NCBI GenBank assembly: GCA_024398135.1
Contig: CP073750.1
Location: 2,170,001-2,234,000, forward strand
Reading direction: 5' to 3'
DNA length: 64,000 nucleotides
Origin: a bacterium SCSIO 12643
GTDB lineage: Bacteria; Bacteroidota; Bacteroidia; Flavobacteriales_G; Salibacteraceae
Shown: positions 17,574-26,623 of the stretch, in pieces
Layout of the letters: every line of letters starts with the position of its first letter
How positions within the stretch are numbered: position 1 is the stretch's first letter
The notes under the pieces: model-generated
Database searches by the model: none
Told to the model about the DNA's origin: nothing
The model's input: the letters and a program-made list of their open reading frames with translations, nothing else
Made by a program: the position numbers and the translations under genes

Positions 17574-19142
17574 ATGGGTGCATTAGTTAACAACAGTAAT
17601 TTTTATTCACGTAAGGCCATTTGGAAAAGGGCTTTGGTGATGGCTGCCCTATTGATTATTGGCGTTTCATTTTTTTATTCCAGCAGATTAGTACGTCAGT
17701 TGTCTCAGGAAGAACGTAAAAAAATCAGGTTGTGGGCAGAGGCGATTCAAGGTAAAGCGGATCGATTGGTAAAAGCTCAGAATCTGTTTAAAGAACTGGC
17801 CGGGGAAGAAGAAAAAAAGATTAAACTGTGGGCGCAAGCTACGGAAACTTTATCCTCTGCAACCGGATCAAATGCCATTGGTAATTTGGCGATTGAGATT
17901 ATTGAAGGTAATAATACGATTCCCATTATATTAACCAATCAACAGGGTGAAATAACCAGTTCGCGAAACCTGGAAGGCTTAATAGATACGACCATTCTTC
18001 AGGGTGAAGAGCGAAGCTGGGGGTATAGTCAAAATCAAATTTATTTGGATTCGGTGCTTCAGGTTATGAAGGCTCAGGGAAATCGAATAGATATCAATTA
18101 TTTTGATGACGAGTACATTTACATGTACTATAAAGACTCCAGAATTTTAGAAGAACTCAGAAGAACATTTAACGAAATTCAAAGCAGTTTCGTGGATGAG
18201 ATTATATCAATGGCGGCTTCTACACCTGTAATTTATTTGCAGGGAGATTCTGTAGTGGCTTCCAATAAAATTTCAACTGAAATCTTAACAGATCCGTCAA
18301 AGTTAGAAAGAGCTTTGAGAAATTTAAGTTCAGACAATGAGCCTATTGTGGTTGATTTGGAGTTTCAGGAAATCAACTACATCTATTATGGAGATTCGGA
18401 TTTATTGAAAAAACTGAAGTATTATTCAATTGTTCAGATTGGTGTGGTCATTTTGTTTGTGCTTACTGGATACTGGTTGTTTAGTATTTTTAGAAGATCA
18501 GAGCAGAACAATGTTTGGGTAGGGATGTCTAAAGAAACTGCGCATCAATTGGGAACGCCTTTGTCTTCATTAATGGGATGGATGGATGTCTTGCGAATGA
18601 AGCACGTGGATGACAGCATTATCACTGAAATGGAGAAGGATGTGGAGCGTTTGAATATGATCACAGATCGATTCTCAAAGATTGGGGCGAAGCCGAATCT
18701 GGAGAATCAAAATGTGTATACGTCTCTAGAGAAATTCGTTAAATATTTTAGTACCCGTGCACCAAGGAAAGTGGAGATTGAGTTGAAAGGAATGAATAAC
18801 GAGCATGTAGAATCTCCATTAAATGAACCTTTGTTTCATTGGGTTATTGAGAATCTGTGTAAAAACGGAATCGATGCGATGAAAGGAAAAGGTAAAATTA
18901 CTATTGAGGTTTTAAGTGAAGCTGATAAAACTGTGGTGGAGGTGACTGATACCGGTAAGGGTATTCCATACAATAAGAGAGAAGAGGTTTTTCAGCCTGG
19001 TGTCACCTCTAAAGAACGTGGATGGGGACTTGGCCTTTCGTTATCCAAACGAATCATTAAACAATACCATAATGGTAAGATTTGGGTGAAATGGAGTGAA
19101 CAAGATAAAGGAACCACATTTAGAATTGAGTTGAAGCAATAA
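17574..19142 (+). CDS. Membrane sensor histidine kinase
   Basis: The 522-aa kinase has TM1 (about 19-36), an extracytoplasmic sensor region (about 38-280) and TM2 (about 285-305). A HisKA segment follows with the phospho-acceptor His in KETAHQLGTPLSSLMGWM (about residue 323), then a HATPase_c domain with N-box ENLCKNGIDAMKGKG, G1 DTGKGIPYNKR and G2 WGLGLSLSKRI. The sensor region begins with an internal repeat: LSQEERKKIRLWAEA (about 43-57) recurs as LAGEEEKKIKLWAQA (about 75-89). No response regulator gene adjoins it. It abuts hemW (1 nt gap). Confidence 0.9.
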   Translation: MGALVNNSNFYSRKAIWKRALVMAALLIIGVSFFYSSRLVRQLSQEERKKIRLWAEAIQGKADRLVKAQNLFKELAGEEEKKIKLWAQATETLSSATGSNAIGNLAIEIIEGNNTIPIILTNQQGEITSSRNLEGLIDTTILQGEERSWGYSQNQIYLDSVLQVMKAQGNRIDINYFDDEYIYMYYKDSRILEELRRTFNEIQSSFVDEIISMAASTPVIYLQGDSVVASNKISTEILTDPSKLERALRNLSSDNEPIVVDLEFQEINYIYYGDSDLLKKLKYYSIVQIGVVILFVLTGYWLFSIFRRSEQNNVWVGMSKETAHQLGTPLSSLMGWMDVLRMKHVDDSIITEMEKDVERLNMITDRFSKIGAKPNLENQNVYTSLEKFVKYFSTRAPRKVEIELKGMNNEHVESPLNEPLFHWVIENLCKNGIDAMKGKGKITIEVLSEADKTVVEVTDTGKGIPYNKREEVFQPGVTSKERGWGLGLSLSKRIIKQYHNGKIWVKWSEQDKGTTFRIELKQ

Positions 19143-19143
19143 C

Positions 19144-20274
19144 ATGGCTGGAATATATATTCATATCCCATTTTGCAAGCAAGCTTGCCACTATTGTGAT
19201 TTTCATTTTTCGACAAACTTCAGAAATGTGGATAGTCTGGTTGAAGCCATTCTGGGAGAAATGAAATTGAGGAAAGATTACCTGAATGGAGAAAACATTC
19301 ACACCATATATTTGGGAGGAGGAACCCCATCTTCTATACCTGTTGACTATGTTGGGGAATTGATATCAGAATCCAGAAGTTTATTTCATGTGGTGCCAGA
19401 CGCTGAGATTACATTAGAAGCTAATCCGGATGATTTAACCGATGAGAATCTTAAAGCCTGGAAAGGTTTTGGTGTAAATAGATTGAGTGTGGGTGTACAA
19501 TCTTTTTATGAGGCGCATCTCAAATTTATGAATCGTGCACATACCAGCAATCAAGCAGTAGATGGATTAAAACGCGCAAAAGCTTACGGGTTTGATAATA
19601 TTACCATGGATTTGATATATGGAATCCCGGATATGACTATGGAGCAGTGGACCCATAATGTAGATCAATTTTTAGAATTGGATCTCCCGCATCTATCGGC
19701 TTATGGGTTGACGATTGAACCACAAACCCAATTTGGATACCTGGAAAGAGTACAGAACCTTAAAGTCGAGAAAGATCAAACGTACAATGCTCAATTGGAT
19801 TTACTCATCCTAAAATTAGATCAAGCAGGTTTTGATCATTATGAGATATCTAATTTCGGAAAGAAGGGATATCATTCCAAACACAATACCTCATATTGGT
19901 TTGGGGTAAAGTATTTAGGATTGGGTCCGGCAGCTCATTCGTTTGATGGTGAGGTTCGTCAATGGAATGTAAATTCTAATATGAAATATACTCAGGGAAT
20001 TCGTCAGGGAACATTAATGGGTGAAAGAGAAATTTTGAGTCAGACGGATAGGTATAATGAATATATCTTAACCCGACTAAGAACGCAATGGGGAATTGAT
20101 GGGGAAGAAATGAGAGAAAAGTTCGGTACTTCAAATTTTGAGTTATTTGAAAGTCATATCGAAAAATATTTAAACTCCGGACATGTAAATCAGAATGGTC
20201 AAACCTATTTTTTATCCCAAAAAGGGAAGTATATGGCCGATAAAATCTCTTCTGATTTGTTCTTGATTGTATAA
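19144..20274 (+). CDS. hemW: Radical SAM heme chaperone HemW
   Basis: The 376-aa protein has the 4Fe-4S/SAM motif in IPFCKQACHYCDFHFST (residues about 7-23), the GGGTPSSIP loop and the C-terminal HemW domain. The segment SKHNTSYWFGVKYLGLGPAAHSF matches the HNxxYW signature that separates HemW from coproporphyrinogen dehydrogenase HemN. HemW binds heme and inserts it into respiratory proteins. It is one base downstream of the histidine kinase gene. Confidence 0.94.
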   Translation: MAGIYIHIPFCKQACHYCDFHFSTNFRNVDSLVEAILGEMKLRKDYLNGENIHTIYLGGGTPSSIPVDYVGELISESRSLFHVVPDAEITLEANPDDLTDENLKAWKGFGVNRLSVGVQSFYEAHLKFMNRAHTSNQAVDGLKRAKAYGFDNITMDLIYGIPDMTMEQWTHNVDQFLELDLPHLSAYGLTIEPQTQFGYLERVQNLKVEKDQTYNAQLDLLILKLDQAGFDHYEISNFGKKGYHSKHNTSYWFGVKYLGLGPAAHSFDGEVRQWNVNSNMKYTQGIRQGTLMGEREILSQTDRYNEYILTRLRTQWGIDGEEMREKFGTSNFELFESHIEKYLNSGHVNQNGQTYFLSQKGKYMADKISSDLFLIV

Positions 20275-20308
20275 AAAATTATATTTTGCAGAGCTAAAAT
20301 TTTTGCTC

Positions 20309-21064
20309 GTGCAAATTTCTCTTACACATAACAATGTAAATTATCTGGTAGATTTAAACCAATACCACGATATTTCTATTCCAATGAATGGAGATAAAAG
20401 CGGATTAAAAGCGTGGTATCTGGATGCACCAGAGATCGTTCCCGTAGTAGACGGAAGTTTTGTTGGAGAAGTTGCCCAGGGAAGTTCAGTAAATTTTAGA
20501 AATATCGGTTTTAATCCGCATGCGCATGTAACACATACAGAGTGTATGGGGCATATCAGTAAGGAAATATACTCTGTGAATGCCCATTTAAAAGAACATT
20601 ATTTTGTTACTGAACTTATAAGTGTCAACCCGGAGATTGAAGGGGAAGATCGAATTATTAAAAAATTACAGCTACAAGAAAAATTAGGAGATAAAAAACC
20701 TAAAGCTGTTATCATTCGTACATTACCCAATAATGAATCTAAATTAACCATGAATTACTCGCATACAAATCCGGCTTATTTGGATGAAGCAGCTACGTTA
20801 TGGTTGAGAGATATTGGTGTTGAGCATTTATTGATTGATATGCCATCTGTGGATAGAGAAGTAGATGCTGGAGAGTTAAAGTCACACAAAGCATTTTGGA
20901 ATTATCCGAATACGGATCGATTGCATTGTACAATAACGGAATTCGTTTTTATTCCCAATGAGATACAGGATGGGATGTATTTAATGAATTTGCAGGTTGC
21001 TCCGTTTGAGAATGATGCCTCACCATCTAGACCCATTTTACATAAGATGACAGCAAAAAAATAA
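20309..21064 (+). CDS. Cyclase-family metal-dependent hydrolase
   Basis: This 251-aa protein of the cyclase/kynurenine-formamidase family carries the metal motif as HAHVTHTECMGH (about 69-80), a variant of HxGTHxDxPxH with Glu for Asp. A second acidic/His patch is LLIDMPSVDREVDAG. I use the GTG at 20309 (QISLTHNNVNYLVDL...) because it matches the usual family N-terminus and removes the overlap with hemW; the frame extends to 20267. The substrate is not evident. It lies 10 bp before an Lrp/AsnC regulator, so amino-acid or amide metabolism is possible. Confidence 0.8.
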   Translation: MQISLTHNNVNYLVDLNQYHDISIPMNGDKSGLKAWYLDAPEIVPVVDGSFVGEVAQGSSVNFRNIGFNPHAHVTHTECMGHISKEIYSVNAHLKEHYFVTELISVNPEIEGEDRIIKKLQLQEKLGDKKPKAVIIRTLPNNESKLTMNYSHTNPAYLDEAATLWLRDIGVEHLLIDMPSVDREVDAGELKSHKAFWNYPNTDRLHCTITEFVFIPNEIQDGMYLMNLQVAPFENDASPSRPILHKMTAKK

Positions 21065-21074
21065 ATATTGGAAT

Positions 21075-21548
21075 ATGGCAACTGAATATGCAATAGATGC
21101 AATTGACAAAAAGATTCTGGACGTGCTACAAGAAAACGGAAGGATCACAAATTTACATTTATCAAATCTGATTGGATTATCTCCGGCACCAACATTAGAG
21201 CGTGTACGAAAATTAGAAAAAGCGAAGATTTTAAAGAGCTATCATGCAGAGGTGGATGCAGCTAAGTTGGGTTATGATTTAAACGTAACCATTCAGGTAA
21301 CTTTGGCACGCCAAATCGAGAATGCCATGCAAAAATTCACTTCTCAGATTCAACAAATTGATGAGATCATTGAGTGTGTTCAGGTTACAGGTGATTACGA
21401 TTATCTATTGCGTGTGATTGTAAAAGATGTTGGGGGGTTGGATGTATTAATCAATCAGAAATTGAGTCACATTGAAGTGATTGGTCAATTAAAATCAAAC
21501 GTTATTTTATCAACCGTTAAGAGCTCCAAGAAAATACCTATTGGGTAA
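21075..21548 (+). CDS. Lrp/AsnC family transcriptional regulator
   Basis: The 157-aa protein has an N-terminal winged helix (IDKKILDVLQENGRIT; recognition region LSPAPTLERVRKLEKAKIL) and a C-terminal RAM/ACT-like ligand domain (TGDYDYLLRVIVKDVGGLDV). The domain order and length match leucine-responsive/asparagine regulators that form octamers and sense amino acids. It overlaps the next gene by one base and follows the cyclase-family hydrolase closely, so it may regulate this small cluster. The effector is unknown. Confidence 0.93.
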   Translation: MATEYAIDAIDKKILDVLQENGRITNLHLSNLIGLSPAPTLERVRKLEKAKILKSYHAEVDAAKLGYDLNVTIQVTLARQIENAMQKFTSQIQQIDEIIECVQVTGDYDYLLRVIVKDVGGLDVLINQKLSHIEVIGQLKSNVILSTVKSSKKIPIG

Positions 21549-21901
21549 TGCATATCGAAGAATTTAGAACATACTGTTTATCAAAGCCCGGAACCAGTGA
21601 AGATTTACCATTTGATGAAACCACATTGGTATTTAAAGTATGTGATAAAATATTTGCTATAACAGGCATAGATACATTTGAAGGAATAAATTTAAAATGT
21701 GATCCGGAGAGAGCCATTGAATTGCGTGAACAATATGATGGAGTTCAACCTGGGTATCACATGAATAAAAAACATTGGAATACTGTATCTACGGATGGTT
21801 CCGTTAACGATCAATTAATTATAGAACTGATCGATCATTCATATGATATGGTGGTAAAAGGATTAAGTAAGAAATTAAGAGAATCTTTAAAAGAGCTCTA
21901 G
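21548..21901 (+). CDS. MmcQ/YjbR family protein
   Basis: This 117-aa protein has the DNA-binding-like YjbR fold pattern: FRTYCLSKPGTSEDLPF at the N-terminus, FKVCDKIFAITGI, LKCDPERAIELREQYDGVQPGYHMNKKHWNTV and the helical C-terminus DHSYDMVVKGL. The family has a double-wing fold like CyaY but no proven biochemical role. The start overlaps the Lrp stop (TAATG) and the stop directly abuts the DUF502 gene. Confidence 0.92.
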   Translation: MHIEEFRTYCLSKPGTSEDLPFDETTLVFKVCDKIFAITGIDTFEGINLKCDPERAIELREQYDGVQPGYHMNKKHWNTVSTDGSVNDQLIIELIDHSYDMVVKGLSKKLRESLKEL

Positions 21902-22459
21902 ATGCGTAAACTGGTTTCATATTTTCTTCAGGGATTGTTGCTGGTTGTTCCTGTGGCGTTGACCATGTTCATTGTTTACAAAATGTTTGTGGTCGTGGAT
22001 GAGTTGTTGCCATATCATCCATTTCCGGGTTCCGGGGTTATTATTTTACTGGTGGTGATTACGTTTATTGGTGTATTGGGAAATACGCTGATCGCGCGTC
22101 AATTAAATGAGTGGTTTCACGCGGTATTAAAGAGACTGCCTTTACTCCGTACGATTTACACTGCGATAAAAGATTTGTTATCGGCTTTCGTAGGGGAGAA
22201 AAGAAAGTTCAATCATCCGGTCTTAGTTAAATTGAGTAAAGAGTCCAATATCCAAAAGTTGGGATTTATCACACAGGAGAATTTGACAACACTTAACATG
22301 GGGGAAGAGAAAGTAGCCGTATATTTACCCCATTCCTACGCTTTTAGTGGGAACTTATTTATTGTAGATAGAGAAAATATAACACCTATAGATGCTTCGT
22401 CTGCTGAAGTGATGAAGTTTATCGTTTCGGGTGGAGTTGCTATCCCAGGAGGAAAATAG
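21902..22459 (+). CDS. DUF502 family membrane protein
   Basis: This 185-aa protein has two membrane helices (about 8-28 and 44-66) and a conserved cytoplasmic part: NEWFHAVLKRLPLLRTIYTAIKDL, then VYLPHSYAFSGNLFIVDRENITPID and the SGGVAIPGG ending. This matches DUF502, a family conserved from bacteria to plant COV proteins but without known activity. It starts immediately after the preceding stop (TAG then ATG) and precedes the acyltransferase by 6 bp, which hints at a membrane-related operon. Confidence 0.92.
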   Translation: MRKLVSYFLQGLLLVVPVALTMFIVYKMFVVVDELLPYHPFPGSGVIILLVVITFIGVLGNTLIARQLNEWFHAVLKRLPLLRTIYTAIKDLLSAFVGEKRKFNHPVLVKLSKESNIQKLGFITQENLTTLNMGEEKVAVYLPHSYAFSGNLFIVDRENITPIDASSAEVMKFIVSGGVAIPGGK

Positions 22460-22465
22460 AAAACT

Positions 22466-23221
22466 TTGAAGAGATTTTTTTGGTTGTCATATAAGGTCTA
22501 TGTGCTTTCAGTGTTTTTCGTCACTTTAATTCCCTTTTATCCCATATTCATTTTCTATTTATCAAAAGAAAGTCGCTGGGAAAGATGTTATCCCTGGCAG
22601 GTGAGATGGGGAAATGTCGTAAGGTTTTTTTCAGGTATAAGATTAGATGTGGAGGGGCTCCGAAACTTACCGCCTCCACCATATGTGATTGTTTCTAATC
22701 ATGCATCATATATTGACACGTTTTTGATGTACGGGATCATCCCACATTTCTTTGTATTTATGGGAATGGCTGAGTTACGGAAGTTTCCTATGTTTGGACG
22801 CTTTTTTAAATCCGGACAAAATATAGCAGTAAATAGATCAAGTGTGGTAGAGTCTATAAAAGCTTTTCATTTGGCGAATGAACGTATTGAATCTGGTTAT
22901 TCTGTAGCAATCTTTCCTGAGGGCGGAATCAAGCCACAGGTGCCCAAATTAGCCCCGTTTAAAAATGGGGCATTTAAGTTAGCGATTAATCAACAAGTTC
23001 CTATTGTGCCGATCGTCATGTTTGATACGCATATTTTGCTCGAATCCAATGATGTTTTGCGAACTGTGGGTAAACCTGGAAGAGCTCCTGTAAAAGTTTT
23101 AACACCTGTGTCAACTGTTGATTTGAAACAAGAAGATTTAATACCTTTGCGCGAGCAAATTCATAATTTAATTTCAAATGAATTGGAAGATTATTATGAA
23201 GGGATAAAAGAAGGCGTATGA
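22466..23221 (+). CDS. plsC: 1-acyl-sn-glycerol-3-phosphate acyltransferase
   Basis: The 251-aa membrane-anchored enzyme transfers an acyl chain to lysophosphatidic acid. An N-terminal helix (about 7-32) precedes the acyltransferase motifs: NHASYIDTF (H-x4-D), GRFFKSGQNIAVNRSS, FPEGG and VPIVPIVMF. The only sensible start is TTG at 22466, six bases after DUF502. The 3' end overlaps gatC by four bases (ATGA). PlsX/PlsY, which act earlier in the same pathway, are not in the window. Confidence 0.9.
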   Translation: MKRFFWLSYKVYVLSVFFVTLIPFYPIFIFYLSKESRWERCYPWQVRWGNVVRFFSGIRLDVEGLRNLPPPPYVIVSNHASYIDTFLMYGIIPHFFVFMGMAELRKFPMFGRFFKSGQNIAVNRSSVVESIKAFHLANERIESGYSVAIFPEGGIKPQVPKLAPFKNGAFKLAINQQVPIVPIVMFDTHILLESNDVLRTVGKPGRAPVKVLTPVSTVDLKQEDLIPLREQIHNLISNELEDYYEGIKEGV

Positions 23222-23508
23222 AAATTGATGATAATATAGTGGATAAAGTTGCTGGACTGGCAAAATTAGAATTCGTAGGTGAAGAGAAAGAAGCTATAAA
23301 AAAAGATATGGAGCGTATTTTAACTTTTATGGATTTACTTAATGAAGTAGATACAGAAGGTGTTGAGCCATTAAAATATGTTACTGAGGGTACGCAAAAA
23401 TTAAGAACGGATCAATCATCAATTACGATCTCTAAAACCGAGGCATTAGAAAATGCACCGTCAAAAGATTCAGACTACTTCAAAGTTCCTAAAGTATTGA
23501 ATAAATAA
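23218..23508 (+). CDS. gatC: Asp-tRNA(Asn)/Glu-tRNA(Gln) amidotransferase subunit C
   Basis: The 96-aa protein matches GatC throughout: VDKVAGLAKLEFVGEEKEAIKKDMERIL, then FMDLLNEVDTEGVEPL and the end region NAPSKDSDYFKVPKVL. GatC links and stabilises the GatA amidase and GatB. Here it stands without gatA or gatB, translationally coupled to plsC by an ATGA overlap. A split gat locus occurs in many Bacteroidota. Confidence 0.95.
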   Translation: MKIDDNIVDKVAGLAKLEFVGEEKEAIKKDMERILTFMDLLNEVDTEGVEPLKYVTEGTQKLRTDQSSITISKTEALENAPSKDSDYFKVPKVLNK

Positions 23509-23575
23509 GGTTGTCACTTATTTGACGCATAGTCTTTTAACGGTTTCTTAAAACAATCCTATTCGGATATAAGAT

Positions 23576-23583
23576 TACTTTCG
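23576..23583 (+). promoter_or_regulatory. Candidate -7 element of the EamA transporter
   Basis: TACTTTCG lies 19 bp before the ATG of the transporter gene. The same 8-mer occurs before fabH. No -33 TTG is evident at normal spacing. Confidence 0.35.
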
Positions 23584-23602
23584 CGTTTCAATAAAGTATT
23601 CT

Positions 23603-24502
23603 ATGAAAAGCAATAACGTCTTGCCACATTTGGCCGTATTGGGAGCCAATGTGATATATGGTATTACATTTACTGTGGCTAAAGATGTAATGCCGGAGTA
23701 TTTAACCCCAAATGCATTCATATTGGTTCGCGTTACAGGTGCCTTTTTATTATTCTGGATGTTGTCATATGCGTTGCGAATCAAGGATAAAGTTGCGAAT
23801 CGTGATTGGTTAAGATTAGCAGTAGCGGGAATATTTGGTGTCGCGGCCAATCAATTGCTATTTTTCCAAGGTCTGGCCTTAACGACACCAATTAACGCGG
23901 CAATTATTATGACCGTAAATCCGGTTATGGTGCTACTCATAGCTGCAGTTATTCTTCGGAATAAAATCACGCCTACCAAAGCATTAGGAATCACTCTGGG
24001 CCTAAGTGGAGCAGTCTTGCTTAATACATATATTGGAGGTGAATGGGTAGTGCCATCATTTTCAAATGAAACCGCTTTTGGTGATTTTCTGGTATTTCTA
24101 AATGCGACATCTTATGCTATTTATTTAGTGATTATCAAGCCGGTTATGCAAAAATATAACCCGGTTACAGTCATAAAGTGGGTGTTTACGTTTGGATTTA
24201 TATATGTATTGCCATTTGGGTTGATGCAGTTGAGTCAGGTGGATTGGAATACCATCCCAGGATTTGTTTTAGGTGAAATTACATTTGTTGTAGTAGCTAC
24301 TACATTCCTGGCTTATTTGTTCAATATTTATGGCTTGAAAAAGTTAAGTCCATCGGTAGTGAGTATATATATATATTTACAACCGTTTTTGGCAACATTG
24401 GTGGCTTTATTGTGGGGGCGTGATGAACTGAATTGGATCAAAATAGTTTCTACGGCATTTATTTTTGCAGGAGTCTATTTGGTGAGTAAGAGAACAAAAT
24501 AA
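23603..24502 (+). CDS. EamA/DMT family transporter
   Basis: This 299-aa protein has ten hydrophobic helices as two EamA repeats, the first starting at HLAVLGANVIYGITFTVAK and the second after NETAFGDFLVFLNATSYAIY. The pattern FQGLALTTPINAAIIMTVNPVMVLL is typical of drug/metabolite exporters (RhaT/YdcZ-like). The substrate cannot be predicted. It has its own probable promoter and stands alone between gatC and yicC. Confidence 0.92.
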   Translation: MKSNNVLPHLAVLGANVIYGITFTVAKDVMPEYLTPNAFILVRVTGAFLLFWMLSYALRIKDKVANRDWLRLAVAGIFGVAANQLLFFQGLALTTPINAAIIMTVNPVMVLLIAAVILRNKITPTKALGITLGLSGAVLLNTYIGGEWVVPSFSNETAFGDFLVFLNATSYAIYLVIIKPVMQKYNPVTVIKWVFTFGFIYVLPFGLMQLSQVDWNTIPGFVLGEITFVVVATTFLAYLFNIYGLKKLSPSVVSIYIYLQPFLATLVALLWGRDELNWIKIVSTAFIFAGVYLVSKRTK

Positions 24503-24531
24503 AATTATAGTCCGCAAACCAATTACTAAGC

Positions 24532-24539
24532 TATATTTG
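24532..24539 (+). promoter_or_regulatory. Candidate -7 element of yicC-gmk-nadD
   Basis: TATATTTG fits TAnnTTTG exactly and ends 20 bp before the yicC ATG; a -33 TTG is not obvious. Predicted leader is about 14 nt. Confidence 0.45.
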
Positions 24540-24559
24540 AATTCTTAAATTAATTGTAG

Positions 24560-25432
24560 ATGCTGAAATCAATGACAGGATTCGGGAAAGCCATGGGAAC
24601 CCGAGAAGATGTGACTTATAACGTAGAAATTAGATCCTTAAATAGTAAGCAAACGGATATTTATGTGCGTGTTCCAGCGCTTTTTAAATCTAAAGAGTTA
24701 GAATTAAGGACGAAATTGGCGAAGCAATTGTCACGTGGTAAGATTGAAATGTCATTGAACGTAAACGGTAATGGAGCTGAGACCATTCAAAATGTGAATC
24801 GGGAAATGGCTTTACATTATCATAAAGAATTAAGTGCTTTGGCCAGTGAAATAGGTGAAAGTACTGAAGGGCTTTTACAATCGATTATTAAGATGCCGGA
24901 AGTATTAGTGAATAAAGCTCCAGAATTGAATGAACATGAATGGAACTTTATTAATGGGTTGATTGATGAAGCTATTTCTACCCATTCAGAATTCAGATCT
25001 GATGAGGGAGCTACGATTGCAGAAGACTTTAAAAATCGTATTGATGCCATTACCAGACTTTTGGGTGAAATCGATAATTATGAGGAAGCACGAATTGAGT
25101 CTGTTCGAAATAGATTAAACAAGGGAGTAGAAGAACTTTTAAACCAGGATAATCTGGATAAAAACCGTCACGAACAAGAGATCATTTATTATATCGAAAA
25201 ATTGGATATTAATGAAGAGAAAGTACGTTTAACTGCACATCTAAAATATTTTGTGGAGACCATGAATGTGGGAGGGGTGACTGGAAAGAAACTAGGGTTT
25301 ATAGCCCAGGAAATGGGAAGAGAGATCAATACTTTAGGGTCTAAAGCGTACCATCAGGATATTCAAAAAATTGTGGTGCAGATGAAAGACGAATTGGAGA
25401 AGATTAAAGAACAAGTATTAAACGTATTGTAA
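24560..25432 (+). CDS. yicC: YicC/YloC family endoribonuclease
   Basis: The 290-aa protein begins with the signature MLKSMTGFGKA and ends with the DUF1732 region MNVGGVTGKKLGFIAQEMGREINTLGSKA. E. coli YicC is an endoribonuclease that helps degrade RyhB and is proposed to act with PNPase. It lies one base upstream of gmk, which is a widespread pairing. Length is normal. Confidence 0.93.
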   Translation: MLKSMTGFGKAMGTREDVTYNVEIRSLNSKQTDIYVRVPALFKSKELELRTKLAKQLSRGKIEMSLNVNGNGAETIQNVNREMALHYHKELSALASEIGESTEGLLQSIIKMPEVLVNKAPELNEHEWNFINGLIDEAISTHSEFRSDEGATIAEDFKNRIDAITRLLGEIDNYEEARIESVRNRLNKGVEELLNQDNLDKNRHEQEIIYYIEKLDINEEKVRLTAHLKYFVETMNVGGVTGKKLGFIAQEMGREINTLGSKAYHQDIQKIVVQMKDELEKIKEQVLNVL

Positions 25433-25433
25433 A

Positions 25434-26000
25434 ATGCAGGAAAAACTGGTGATTATATCAGCTCCGTCTGGGGCCGGAAAATCTACAATTGTTGGAAATG
25501 TATTACCCGAACTAAAGGATTTGGAATTTTCCATTTCTGCTACTTCTCGTGCACCACGAGGAGAAGAAAAGCATGGAAAACATTATTATTTCCTGTCTCC
25601 GGATGCTTTTAGAGAAGCAATAAAAAACGAAGACTTTTTAGAATGGGAGGAGGTTTATCCGGACCAATTCTATGGTTCGCTTAAAAGTGAGGTGACTCGA
25701 CTTTGGGGAGTGGATAAAGCTGTTATTTTTGATATAGATGTGGTTGGTGCTTTAAACTTAAAAAAACAGTTTGGAGATAAGTCCATCGCGATTTTTATTG
25801 AGCCCCCAACATTTGATGTTTTAGAGCAAAGACTAAGAGGAAGAGGAACCGAAACGGAAGAAAAAATCCAGATTCGATTGGGTAAAGCGAAAGAGGAGTT
25901 GTCTCGGGCCAATGAGTTTGATTATGTGGTTGTGAATGACGATTTGGAGAAAGCCACACGAGAGGTATATGATTTGGTTCATGACTTTTTGAATAACTAG
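25434..26000 (+). CDS. gmk: Guanylate kinase
   Basis: The 188-aa enzyme phosphorylates GMP to GDP. The P-loop SAPSGAGKSTIV is at residues 8-19, the GMP site SATSRAPRGEEKHGKHYYFL at about 34-53 and the lid region around RLRGRGTETEEKIQIRL at about 128-144. It follows yicC by one base and precedes nadD by 11 bp, forming a nucleotide/cofactor operon. Confidence 0.97.
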   Translation: MQEKLVIISAPSGAGKSTIVGNVLPELKDLEFSISATSRAPRGEEKHGKHYYFLSPDAFREAIKNEDFLEWEEVYPDQFYGSLKSEVTRLWGVDKAVIFDIDVVGALNLKKQFGDKSIAIFIEPPTFDVLEQRLRGRGTETEEKIQIRLGKAKEELSRANEFDYVVVNDDLEKATREVYDLVHDFLNN

Positions 26001-26011
26001 AATACAAGTCA

Positions 26012-26623
26012 ATGGGAAATAATAACATAGGACTGTTTTTTGGAACATTTAATCCCATTCATGTCGGGCATTTGATTTTGGCCAATTATATGGCGCAATT
26101 AGATCATATTGATCAGGTTTGGTTGGTTGTTACACCTAAGAACCCGTTTAAGGAAAAAGATACGCTTTTAGATGATATTCACAGATTGGCTCTGGTGCGT
26201 GAAGCAGTAGATCAAAACCCGTTGTTGCAGGCAAGCAATATTGAGTTTGATTTACCACAACCTAACTATACGGTGAATACATTGGCAGTATTAAGCGAAA
26301 AATATCCGGAAAAGAACTTTTCTCTTATAATGGGAGAAGATAACTTAAGGAGTTTCCATAAATGGAAAAACTATCAGGTCATTTTAGATCATTATCAGGT
26401 GTTGGTATACCCAAGAGTGTATACACAAAACGAAATGACCGATCGACCTCAGGTGATTGAAGAGTTTCTAAATCATCCAAAGATTGAGTTGATTGATGCC
26501 CCATTAATGAAAATTTCTTCCAGTACTATTCGAAACATGATTGCAGACGGGAAAGATGTAAGATATATGCTGAGTCCGGAAGTACATCAATATGTGGATG
26601 AAATGAATTTTTATAAGAAATGA
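26012..26623 (+). CDS. nadD: Nicotinate-nucleotide adenylyltransferase
   Basis: The 203-aa nucleotidyl transferase adenylates nicotinate mononucleotide in NAD synthesis. It has the HxGH motif in GLFFGTFNPIHVGHLILAN (residues 7-25) and the C-terminal ISSSTIRNMI. The middle motif LIMGEDNLRSFHKWKNY fits NadD. Its stop overlaps the GT9 glycosyltransferase start by four bases (ATGA). Confidence 0.96.
   Translation: MGNNNIGLFFGTFNPIHVGHLILANYMAQLDHIDQVWLVVTPKNPFKEKDTLLDDIHRLALVREAVDQNPLLQASNIEFDLPQPNYTVNTLAVLSEKYPEKNFSLIMGEDNLRSFHKWKNYQVILDHYQVLVYPRVYTQNEMTDRPQVIEEFLNHPKIELIDAPLMKISSSTIRNMIADGKDVRYMLSPEVHQYVDEMNFYKK

Noticed and set aside
20280-20289. TATATTTTGC as promoter of the cyclase-family gene
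   Set aside because: One extra T breaks the TAnnTTTG spacing and no -33 is present; the gene may simply be co-transcribed with hemW.
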